From positions 1 through 19,052 of the forward strand of contig CALMOR010000201.1 of NCBI GenBank assembly GCA_937872165.1: 19,052 nt of DNA, in the 5' to 3' direction. The translations under genes were made by a program, and so were the position numbers. The stretch's first letter is position 1, and every line of letters starts with the position of its first letter. Below, one piece after another: positions 6,984-13,214 of the stretch. The notes below the pieces were generated by a model. It saw nothing but the letters and a program-made list of their open reading frames with translations. It had not been told where the DNA came from and did no database searches. This DNA comes from an uncultured Burkholderiales bacterium. GTDB lineage: Bacteria > Pseudomonadota > Gammaproteobacteria > Burkholderiales > Burkholderiaceae_D.

Positions 6984-8342
6984 CTACAGGACGTAACGCG
7001 CGAGGTCCTCGCTCTTCGACAGTTCGCCGAGGCGCGTGTCGACGTAGTCGCGGTCGATCCTGACCGTCTGCCCGGCCAGCGTCGTCGCTTCGAACGACAG
7101 CTCCTCGAGCAGCCGTTCCATCACCGTGTACAGACGCCGGGCGCCGATGTTCTCGGTGCGCTCGTTGACCGAGAACGCGACCTCGGCGAGACGGCGGATG
7201 CCCTCGGGCGTGAAGTCGAGCGTGACGTCCTCGGTCGCGAGCAACGCGAGGTACTGCTTGGTCAGCGCAGCGTCGGTCTGCGTGAGGATGCGTTCGAAGT
7301 CGTCGATCGACAGCGACTCGAGCTCGACCCGGATCGGGAAGCGGCCCTGCAGTTCGGGGATCAGGTCGCTCGGCTTGGCGAGATGGAACGCACCCGATGC
7401 GATGAAGAGGATGTGATCCGTCTTGATCATTCCGTACTTGGTCGACACGGTCGTGCCTTCGACGAGCGGCAGCAGGTCGCGCTGCACGCCCTGCCGCGAC
7501 ACGTCGGCCCCGCCGTACTCCTGCCGCGACGCGATCTTGTCGATCTCGTCGAGGAACACGATGCCGTTCTGCTCGACGTTGCGGACGGCCTGCAGCTTCA
7601 GCTCTTCCTCGTTGACGAGCTTGGCTGCCTCTTCCTCGACGAGCAGCTTCCTCGCTTCGGCCACCTTGAGCTTGCGGGTCTTCCGCCCCTTGTTCGCGTT
7701 GAGGTTCTGGAACATGCCGCGGATCTGTTCGGTCATCTCTTCCATGCCGGGCGGCGCCATGATCTCCATGTTCGACGACGGCGTGGCGATCTCGATCTCG
7801 ATCTCCTTGTCGTCGAGGTCTCCCTCGCGCAGCTTCTTGCGAAATTTCTGGCGCGTGTTGCTGTCGCCGCTGTGATCCGGATCGGGCGTCGCGGGCGCAG
7901 GCGTGAAGCCGAAGTCGCGCGGCGGCGGCAGCAGCGCGTCGAGCAACCGTTCCTCGACCGCGTCGAGCGCGCGCTCGCGCACCTGCTTGGTCGCCGCTTC
8001 GCGCGTCTCCTTGACGGCGGTCTCCACGAGGTCGCGGATGATCGTGTCGACGTCGCGGCCGACGTAGCCGACCTCGGTGAACTTGGTCGCCTCGACCTTC
8101 ACGAACGGGGCGTCCGCGAGGCGCGCCAGACGACGCGCGATCTCGGTCTTGCCGACGCCGGTCGGTCGGATCATGAGGATGTTCTTCGGCGTGATCTCGT
8201 GACGCAGCGGCTCGGCGACCTGCTGCCGCCGCCAGCGATTGCGCAGCGCGACCGCGACCGCGTGCTTCGCGTTCTTCTGCCCGACGATGTGCTTGTCGAG
8301 TTCGGCGACGATCTCTGCAGGGGTCAATGATTGGACGGTCAT
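6984..8342 (-). CDS. hslU: HslU, ATPase/unfoldase subunit of the HslVU protease
   Basis: AAA+ unfoldase that feeds substrates into HslV. It has 452 residues from ATG 8342, close to E. coli's 443. Visible elements are the N-terminal TPAEIVAELDKHIVGQ, a Walker A region at 59-66, the pore loop GYVGRD (92-97), the I domain (about 110-235), Walker B VFLDEID (262-268), the arginine-finger region ELQGRFP (330-336), sensor 2 GARR (400-403) and the C-terminal LARYVL that docks into HslV. The first Walker A residue, usually glycine, is R59 (codon CGA at 8166-8168). An alternative start ATG 8375 overlaps the hslV stop as TAATG and has GGAG upstream; homology favours 8342. It is last in the minus-strand operon. 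Confidence 0.95.
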   Translation of the reverse strand: MTVQSLTPAEIVAELDKHIVGQKNAKHAVAVALRNRWRRQQVAEPLRHEITPKNILMIRPTGVGKTEIARRLARLADAPFVKVEATKFTEVGYVGRDVDTIIRDLVETAVKETREAATKQVRERALDAVEERLLDALLPPPRDFGFTPAPATPDPDHSGDSNTRQKFRKKLREGDLDDKEIEIEIATPSSNMEIMAPPGMEEMTEQIRGMFQNLNANKGRKTRKLKVAEARKLLVEEEAAKLVNEEELKLQAVRNVEQNGIVFLDEIDKIASRQEYGGADVSRQGVQRDLLPLVEGTTVSTKYGMIKTDHILFIASGAFHLAKPSDLIPELQGRFPIRVELESLSIDDFERILTQTDAALTKQYLALLATEDVTLDFTPEGIRRLAEVAFSVNERTENIGARRLYTVMERLLEELSFEATTLAGQTVRIDRDYVDTRLGELSKSEDLARYVL

Positions 8343-8374
8343 GCGCGGTTCCGTAGGGGCCTGGTAGTCGAACA

Positions 8375-8911
8375 TTATTCGAGAGTCTCCACGACGTGGG
8401 AGTGATTGGTGTAGATACACAGATTCGCCGCGATGGTCAGCGCCTTGCGGACGATGTCCTCCGGCGCGAGCTCGGTGTTGTCGACCAGCGCCTGCGCGGC
8501 CGACAGCGCATACACGCCGCCCGACCCGATCGCGGTCACGCCGCCCTCGGGTTCGAGCACGTCGCCGTTGCCGGTGATCTGATAGGTGTGCTCACGGTCG
8601 GCGACGATCAGCATCGCCTCGAGGCGACGCAGGACGCGATCGGTGCGCCAGTCCTTCGCGAGTTCGACGGCGGCGCGCTGCAGATTGCCTTGATGCTTCT
8701 CGAGTTTCGCCTCGAAGCGGTCGAGCAGCGAGAACGCGTCGGCGGTGCTGCCGGCGAAGCCGGTGAGGATCTTGCCCTGATAGAGCCGGCGCACCTTTTG
8801 CGCGGTGCCCTTGACGACGATGTTGCCGAGAGTGACTTGTCCGTCACCGCCCAGGGCGACCCTGTTGCCGCGGCGGACGGCCACGATGGTGGTGCCGTGG
8901 AATTGCTCCAT
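8375..8911 (-). CDS. hslV: HslV, proteolytic subunit of the HslVU protease
   Basis: Threonine protease of the proteasome beta-subunit family that forms a double hexamer capped by HslU. It has 178 residues. The six-residue propeptide MEQFHG, which I recognise from betaproteobacteria, precedes the catalytic T7 (Thr1 of the mature enzyme). D23 and K39 correspond to Asp17 and Lys33 of the mature catalytic centre. Conserved ITGNGDV, AIGSGG and IYTNH segments follow. A good GGAG lies 6 bases before ATG 8911. It is transcribed just ahead of hslU, and the overlap or 32-base spacing depends on which hslU start is used. Confidence 0.96.
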   Translation of the reverse strand: MEQFHGTTIVAVRRGNRVALGGDGQVTLGNIVVKGTAQKVRRLYQGKILTGFAGSTADAFSLLDRFEAKLEKHQGNLQRAAVELAKDWRTDRVLRRLEAMLIVADREHTYQITGNGDVLEPEGGVTAIGSGGVYALSAAQALVDNTELAPEDIVRKALTIAANLCIYTNHSHVVETLE

Positions 8912-8975
8912 GAACTGCTCCGGATGAAAGGTCCATCCGAAGTCGGGGCAGCACCGGGCAATTCAAGCCGACGGG

Positions 8976-10400
8976 TCAGACCTTGCGTCGCTCGATGGGA
9001 ACGACTTCGTGGAGGCCCATCACGACGAACAGCGCCGCGACCAGGTGTCCCACGCTGACGAACTCGATGTCCTTGCGCGACCCGCGCATGCCGACCGCCC
9101 AGTTGAGAAGCAGGCCGGCGGCCGTGAAGTCGACGCGGGCCAGACGCGCGCAGTCGACGACGATGCGCTCGTGGGTCGTCGCGAACTGCGTCAGCCGCTG
9201 CAGGTCCTCGTCGCTCTTGCCGACCATGTCCCCGGCGAGCGCGATCACGTCGGGACCGAGCACCGCCTCGTCGACCGGCGCCGGCGCGGCCGGCTGCGCG
9301 GCCTTGGGCTGGTCCTCGACGACGTACTTCGGCGAAGCCGGCTCCCACGACGGCGGCGAGACCTCGAACGTCACGCAGTAGTCGATGCTGGTCTCCTCGA
9401 ACGCGGCCTGCCGGCCGAGGATGCGATAGATCTCGAGCAGCAGCATCCACACCGCGTTCGACGCGTCGCGCCGGCCGACTTCGATGGCCGCGTGAAGGCG
9501 TTCCGCCAACGGGCTCGCTCCGCTGATGGCGACCTCGTGATTGGACTTCTGGAACGCCGCGAAGACCCGAAGGATGAGATCCGCCCCGGTCGCATCGACC
9601 GACGTCACCTGATCGAACTCGAGGTGCAGCACCGGGTTCCGCTGGGCGAGCTTCTTCAGTTGTTCTAGCTGCGGAACGATGCGGGCGTCGAGTGCTCCCT
9701 TGAAGACGATGGCCGCGCGCGCGAGGGGCGCCGCGGCCGGCTTCGCGCGTTTGCGGGTGTGCGCGTCGGACCAGGCCGGCGCCGAGGTCTCGAAGCGGAC
9801 CGCGTAGTCGATCGCGAGGTTCTCGAACTCGGTCCGCTTGCCGAGGGACTGATAGAGCTCGAGCAGCATCAGCCACGTGTCGGGGCTCCGATCGCTGGAG
9901 ACCGCCGCGGCGAGGACCGACACGGCCGGCAGGTCCTGACCGTTGGCATAGAGGATGGCGGCTTCCTCGAGCACCGGATTGCCGGCGTCGGACAGCACCA
10001 TCGAGTGCGCGAGATGCGAGTCGCCGAGCATCAGGTCGGTGGCGGTGCCGATGTTGCCGGCGCCTTCGATGTTGCTCTTGCCGGACGCACGCGGGGACTC
10101 GGCCGCGATGCGCGACGACGCGTTCGACGACGCATGCGACGCGTTGTAGTCGCTGCGCGACTGCATGATCTCGGACTCGATCTGCGATTCGATCAGATCG
10201 ATCTTCTCGGCGGTCGCGCGGGCGACGTCGCGCGGAGAGAGGGTCGGCGGTGAACGGGTGGCCGGACCGCGGCGCGCGGCGCCGCTCGAAGGACCGCCGC
10301 TGCGATTGCCGTCCTGCGATCGCGTGCGTTCGGCCGCCACGCTGTCGCGCGACTCCGGCTCCTTCGACTTCTTCTTTCCGAAAAGACCCGACAACCCCAC
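8976..10400 (-). CDS. Protein with duplicated TPR-like and STAS modules
   Basis: About 474 residues with no signal peptide or membrane segment. The N-terminus starts LFGKKK and is a basic, low-complexity Ser/Arg/Ala-rich region to about 140. Two repeats of a pattern then alternate: a helical TPR-like unit (about 145-205 and 317-345, sharing WxxLLExYxxLGRxxxFExxxIDYxVxFExS) and a STAS-like domain (about 230-312 and 382-470). The first STAS loop reads VDATGADL and the second VDFTAAGL, similar to the phosphorylatable loop of anti-sigma-factor antagonists, with Thr in place of Ser. This suggests a regulatory scaffold, but no kinase or phosphatase is adjacent. GTG 10400 is chosen for GGAG 5 bases upstream; GTG 10406 is the alternative. 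It sits between dksA and hslV, which I believe is common in betaproteobacteria. Confidence 0.8.
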   Translation of the reverse strand: MGLSGLFGKKKSKEPESRDSVAAERTRSQDGNRSGGPSSGAARRGPATRSPPTLSPRDVARATAEKIDLIESQIESEIMQSRSDYNASHASSNASSRIAAESPRASGKSNIEGAGNIGTATDLMLGDSHLAHSMVLSDAGNPVLEEAAILYANGQDLPAVSVLAAAVSSDRSPDTWLMLLELYQSLGKRTEFENLAIDYAVRFETSAPAWSDAHTRKRAKPAAAPLARAAIVFKGALDARIVPQLEQLKKLAQRNPVLHLEFDQVTSVDATGADLILRVFAAFQKSNHEVAISGASPLAERLHAAIEVGRRDASNAVWMLLLEIYRILGRQAAFEETSIDYCVTFEVSPPSWEPASPKYVVEDQPKAAQPAAPAPVDEAVLGPDVIALAGDMVGKSDEDLQRLTQFATTHERIVVDCARLARVDFTAAGLLLNWAVGMRGSRKDIEFVSVGHLVAALFVVMGLHEVVPIERRKV

Positions 10401-10505
10401 GCGCACTCCCGCTTCATGTGCCTCGAACGCCCGTCCCGCGGTCCACGGCCGGGAACCGAGTCTAGCACGCAGGTTTTGGCCTTCTTCCCGCCGCTTTCAC
10501 AGGGA

Positions 10506-10523
10506 GATCGGCCTTCGCCGATC
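10506..10523 (-). other. Hairpin in the dksA-STAS intergenic region
   Basis: GATCGGC and GCCGATC form a perfect 7-bp stem around a 4-base loop. It lies about 60 bases after the dksA stop on the minus strand and about 106 bases before the STAS gene start. No U-run follows on the minus strand, so it is at best a weak or Rho-assisted terminator, or an mRNA-processing stem. Confidence 0.4.
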
Positions 10524-10554
10524 GCGAAGCGGGGGCGATGCGACGATGCTCGGG

Positions 10555-10571
10555 GGTCCCGATCAGGGACC
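10555..10571 (-). other. Second hairpin just downstream of dksA
   Basis: GGTCCC and GGGACC form a perfect 6-bp stem around the 5-base loop GATCA, starting 10 bases after the dksA stop on the minus strand. Again no U-run follows. With the stem at 10506-10523 it makes a tandem pair in this 180-base gap, which may separate dksA from the downstream genes. Confidence 0.4.
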
Positions 10572-10580
10572 GTCGAAGAG

Positions 10581-11150
10581 CTATTCGCCGAACATCTTCT
10601 GCTTCATCTCGCGGCGCTCCTGGGCTTCGAGAGACAGCGTCGCGGTCGGTCGCGCGAGCAGACGCGGCACGCCGATCGGATCGCCGGTCTCTTCGCAATA
10701 CCCGTAGTCGCCGGAGTCGATGCGAAGGATCGACTGCTGGATCTTCTTCAGCAACTTCCGTTCGCGATCGCGGGTGCGCAGTTCGAGTGCGTGCTCTTCC
10801 TCGATCGTCGCGCGGTCCGCGGGGTCGGGAACGATGATCGACTCGCGCAGGTGCTCGGTGGTCTCGCCGGCGTTGCGCAGGATGTCCTGTTCCATCGACT
10901 GCAGTCGCAGCTTGAAGAACTGCAGCTGCGAAGAATTCATGTAGTCCTTCTCGGGCGCGGCGAGGATTTCGGCTTCCGACATCGGCTTGCCGGTCGTGCG
11001 TGCCGTCGCGCCGACGCGCGGCGGGACGACGACGGTCGCCGGCTCTTCGACGTCGTCGGGCTCCGCGACCTTGCGCGCGGGCGTCGCGCGCTTGGCGGCC
11101 GGCTTCTCCTTGGCGGCGGGGGTTTTTGCGGTGGCGGTCTTGGCTCCCAT
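10581..11150 (-). CDS. dksA: RNA polymerase-binding transcription factor DksA, cysteine-poor zinc finger
   Basis: Secondary-channel regulator that works with ppGpp on rRNA and amino-acid promoters. It has 189 residues from ATG 11150, longer than E. coli's 151 because of an Ala/Lys/Pro-rich, H1-like N-terminal extension (about 1-50). The coiled coil carries the tip residues D109, D112 and A114 (DPADRA), matching E. coli D71, D74 and A76. Of the four zinc-finger cysteines only C152 remains (CEET); the others are T155, S173 and A176 (in ATLSLEAQE). Such cysteine-poor forms are known to act without bound zinc in some proteobacteria. ATG 11150 has AGAGGA upstream and a familiar N-terminus; ATG 11210 with GGGAG would add 20 residues and is a real alternative. 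Confidence 0.92.
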   Translation of the reverse strand: MGAKTATAKTPAAKEKPAAKRATPARKVAEPDDVEEPATVVVPPRVGATARTTGKPMSEAEILAAPEKDYMNSSQLQFFKLRLQSMEQDILRNAGETTEHLRESIIVPDPADRATIEEEHALELRTRDRERKLLKKIQQSILRIDSGDYGYCEETGDPIGVPRLLARPTATLSLEAQERREMKQKMFGE

Positions 11151-11381
11151 ACGTTCCTCTGCTTCGCTCGGCGGATCGTCCGGAGGACGCATGCCGTATT
11201 GCTCGTACATCGATGCTCCCGCTCGGTACAGCGCGGAAGCGACGGAAAGGATTCAGTGGCGAAGGCGGACGAGCGGCTGCCGAATGAGTCGCACGGCCCC
11301 GTCGCAAATGCCCGAAAAGCGTTGTCCTTCAGTGCTCTCCGAGCCGCCGCGCGAAACGTCCGCCGGCGTTCAAGGGGCCGG

Positions 11382-11410
11382 ATTAAAGCACAGTGGGATG
11401 GCAGGCGCAA
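11382..11410 (-). promoter_or_regulatory. Candidate sigma-70-like promoter for dksA
   Basis: On the minus strand a TTGCGC (11410-11405) is followed after exactly 17 bases by TTTAAT (11387-11382). The -10 matches 5 of 6 consensus positions; the -35 matches only TTG. It would give a leader of roughly 165-225 bases before dksA, depending on the start codon. This is a by-eye match only. Confidence 0.35.
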
Positions 11411-11462
11411 TCGTCTGCCGCCCGCATCGGGGAAAGCCCTCGACGACGATGCGCCGCGATCT

Positions 11463-11494
11463 CTTGATGAGAACGGGTTTGCATCAAGCCCGTT
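11463..11494 (+). promoter_or_regulatory. Two overlapping inverted repeats, possible operator or attenuator-like switch
   Basis: CTTGATG (11463-11469) and CATCAAG (11482-11488) form a perfect 7-bp repeat 12 bases apart. A second near-perfect palindrome at 11472-11494 has arms AACGGG.TTG and CAA.CCCGTT around CAT, with one T/G mismatch. The two share 11482-11488 and could not form together in RNA. The site is 80-110 bases before the first gene of the zinc operon. It does not resemble the AT-rich Zur box known from enterics. Confidence 0.4.
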
Positions 11495-11573
11495 GTCCTG
11501 CCCGCTTCGCCGGAGTCGTCACCGAATCGCCGGCCTGTTGATCGCCTCCGTCCGTTTGCGGCACACTCCGCCG

Positions 11574-11891
11574 ATGTCCGCGTCGCGCTCGCTGTTCGCC
11601 CGCCTGCTGTTCGCGCTGCTGCTCGTCTTCGGGCAGGAGCGTGCGGTCCTGCACGCGCTCGAGCACGACGTCGACCGGATCCATCAGACGCGCGACGCGA
11701 GCGGCCACGCGCACGACGTCTGCGCGGAGTGCCTCGCGATCGCGCACCTCGACCACGCCGACGGCGTGGCGCCTTTCCGCTTCTCGGCCGCCGCCTTCGT
11801 GGCGCCTCCCTTCGCGGCCGCGGGCGACGTCGACGCGCCGCAGGCCTCGCCGACCCGCTACCACTCCAGAGCTCCGCCGGCCCTCTCCTGA
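11574..11891 (+). CDS. Small exported or membrane-anchored His/Cys-rich protein
   Basis: A 105-residue protein that I do not assign to a named family; it resembles the small DUF2946-like proteins found beside metal genes. A short hydrophobic segment (about 8-20, FARLLFALLLVFG) could be a signal or anchor. Then comes a dense run of potential metal ligands: H27, H31, H37, H45, H47, C50, C53, H58 and H61, including a C-x2-C-x4-H-x2-H arrangement (in VCAECLAIAHLDHA). The tail is Ala/Pro-rich. It heads a putative zinc-uptake operon, 49 bases before the ZrgA-like gene, so a role in metal binding or sensing in the periplasm is plausible but inferred. No ribosome binding site is visible before the ATG. 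Confidence 0.7.
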   Translation: MSASRSLFARLLFALLLVFGQERAVLHALEHDVDRIHQTRDASGHAHDVCAECLAIAHLDHADGVAPFRFSAAAFVAPPFAAAGDVDAPQASPTRYHSRAPPALS

Positions 11892-11940
11892 TCCCCAGCA
11901 CGCGCGCGTCCGCCGCGTGCCGTCCCTTCAGGAGAAGTCC

Positions 11941-12495
11941 ATGCATTCGCCCCGTCGGCGCCTCGCGTCGTTCGCCGCCATCCTCTGTCTCGTCGCGACG
12001 GCCTCGGCCGCGGACGACGTCGACAACCGCCAGCACGCCCACGTCCACGGCGTCGCCCGCATCGGCATCGCCGTCGACCACGACCTGCTCACCATCCAGT
12101 TCGAGTCGCCGCTCGACAGCGTGATCGGCTTCGAGCACCGACCGAACACGCCGGCGGAGCGCGCCGCGGTCGAAGCGCTGCAGGCGCGCATGAAGGATCC
12201 GGCGGATCTCTTCCGCATGACTCCTGCGGCCGGCTGCATGCTGCGGAAGGCCACCGCCGAGTCCGCCCTCTTCGAAGCTCCGCCTGCCGAAGGCGTCGGC
12301 GAAGCGCATGCGGACCTCGACACGAGCTTCGAATACCGCTGCGCGCACGTCGACGCGCTCGCGTCGATCGACGTCGGCCTGTTCGACGCGTATCCGCGCC
12401 TGCAGCGGATCGACGTGGAGGCGGCGACCGGCAGCGGTCAGTTCAAGCGCGACCTGCGTCGCCCCGCCCGCACCATCGCGCTCGGTCGACGATGA
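11941..12495 (+). CDS. zrgA: ZrgA-family (DUF2796) periplasmic zinc-uptake protein
   Basis: DUF2796 proteins include ZrgA, the periplasmic component of the Zrg zinc importer of Vibrio cholerae. This one has 184 residues with a signal peptide (1-23, cut at ASA-AD). The hallmark HAHVHG (32-37) starts the mature part, followed by the IQFESPLDSVIGFEH segment, C99 and C134, a pair I believe is conserved in the family. Many members have a long His/Asp/Glu-rich loop between the two halves; here that region (about 103-128) is short and has a single histidine. AGGAG lies 6 bases before the ATG, the strongest ribosome binding site in the operon. The gene overlaps the ABC ATPase start by 4 bases (ATGA at 12492). 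The zinc specificity is inferred from the family. Confidence 0.85.
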   Translation: MHSPRRRLASFAAILCLVATASAADDVDNRQHAHVHGVARIGIAVDHDLLTIQFESPLDSVIGFEHRPNTPAERAAVEALQARMKDPADLFRMTPAAGCMLRKATAESALFEAPPAEGVGEAHADLDTSFEYRCAHVDALASIDVGLFDAYPRLQRIDVEAATGSGQFKRDLRRPARTIALGRR

Positions 12496-13214
12496 CATCG
12501 ACCGTCGCGTCGCTGACCGGCGTCCGCTTCCGCTATCCGAACGCATCCGCCGATGCGCTGCGGGTCGAACGCTTCGCGCTGCAGGCGGGCGAGCGCGTCT
12601 TCGTTCGCGGACCGAGCGGCAGCGGCAAGACCACGCTGCTGTCGCTTCTGGCGGGCGTGCTGGTGCCGCGGGAAGGCGCCGCCTGCCTGAACGAGCGTGA
12701 CTGGCGAACTCTTTCGTCGGCGGGTCGCGACCGACTGCGGGCCGACGGCATCGGCTACATCTTCCAGCAGTTCAACCTGCTGGCGTACCTGTCGGTACTC
12801 GACAACGTCCTGCTGCCCTGTCGCTTTTCGGCGTCGCGTCGCGCCCGCGCCGGCGGCTCGGCCGCGGCGACCGCGCGGACGGCCGAGGGCCTGCTCGGAC
12901 GGATGGGGCTCCACGGCGCCATGCTCCGACGCAGCGCGGGCGAGCTGTCGGTCGGGCAGCAGCAGCGCGTCGCCGCGGCGCGTGCACTGATCGGTTCGCC
13001 GGCGCTGGTGATCGCCGACGAACCCACGTCCGCCCTCGACGAGGGGACGCGCGAGTCGTTCATGACCGTGCTGCTCGAAGCCTGCCGCGATGCGGGCAGC
13101 GCGCTGGTGTTCGTCAGCCACGACGCACGCCTCTCCCCGCTCTTCGAGCGCCAGGTCGACCTCGCGGCGATCAACGGCGCGACGCGCTCCGCGAACGAAG
13201 GGGCACCCGCATGA
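12492..13214 (+). CDS. ABC transporter ATP-binding protein (LolD/MacB type)
   Basis: Cytoplasmic ATPase expected to drive the adjacent FtsX-type permease. It has 240 residues with Walker A GPSGSGKT (40-47), Q-loop Q93 (in IFQQFNLL), signature LSVGQ (152-156), Walker B LVIADEP (172-178, E177 catalytic) and H-loop H210 (in VFVSHD). The signature has V in place of the usual second G, a variant seen in working ABC proteins. The insertion at about 108-130 is Ala/Arg-rich and slightly longer than in LolD. It overlaps both neighbours by 4 bases, so it is tightly coupled to the ZrgA-like protein and the permease. By position it would be the ATPase of a Zrg-like zinc system rather than a lipoprotein exporter. 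Confidence 0.9.
   Translation: MTSTVASLTGVRFRYPNASADALRVERFALQAGERVFVRGPSGSGKTTLLSLLAGVLVPREGAACLNERDWRTLSSAGRDRLRADGIGYIFQQFNLLAYLSVLDNVLLPCRFSASRRARAGGSAAATARTAEGLLGRMGLHGAMLRRSAGELSVGQQQRVAAARALIGSPALVIADEPTSALDEGTRESFMTVLLEACRDAGSALVFVSHDARLSPLFERQVDLAAINGATRSANEGAPA

Larger units (their letters stand above)
11211..11573. other. Divergent intergenic region between dksA and the zinc-uptake operon
   Basis: About 360 bases without a gene I can support. Frames stay open through it on both strands, but they have no ribosome binding sites and read as arginine-rich shadows. It holds a candidate dksA promoter (11382-11410) on the minus strand and two overlapping inverted repeats (11463-11494) nearer the zinc operon. 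I found no clear -35/-10 pair for the plus-strand operon. Confidence 0.6.

Noticed and set aside
10506..10571. The two hairpins after dksA as intrinsic terminators
   Set aside because: Neither is followed by a U-run on the minus strand, so I list them only as hairpins.
11123..11127. A run of five T that could mark a terminator
   Set aside because: It lies inside the dksA coding region, with no stem in front of it.
11472..11494. Reading the palindrome as a Zur box
   Set aside because: The known enteric Zur operator is AT-rich (GTTATANNATAAC type); this palindrome is AACGGG...CCCGTT and shares no core with it. I keep it only as an unassigned operator or hairpin.
12945..12959. ABC signature LSVGQ taken as a sign of a dead ATPase
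   Set aside because: The Ser and the second Gly are kept, and LSVGQ occurs in functional ABC proteins; Walker A, Walker B, Q- and H-loops are intact.
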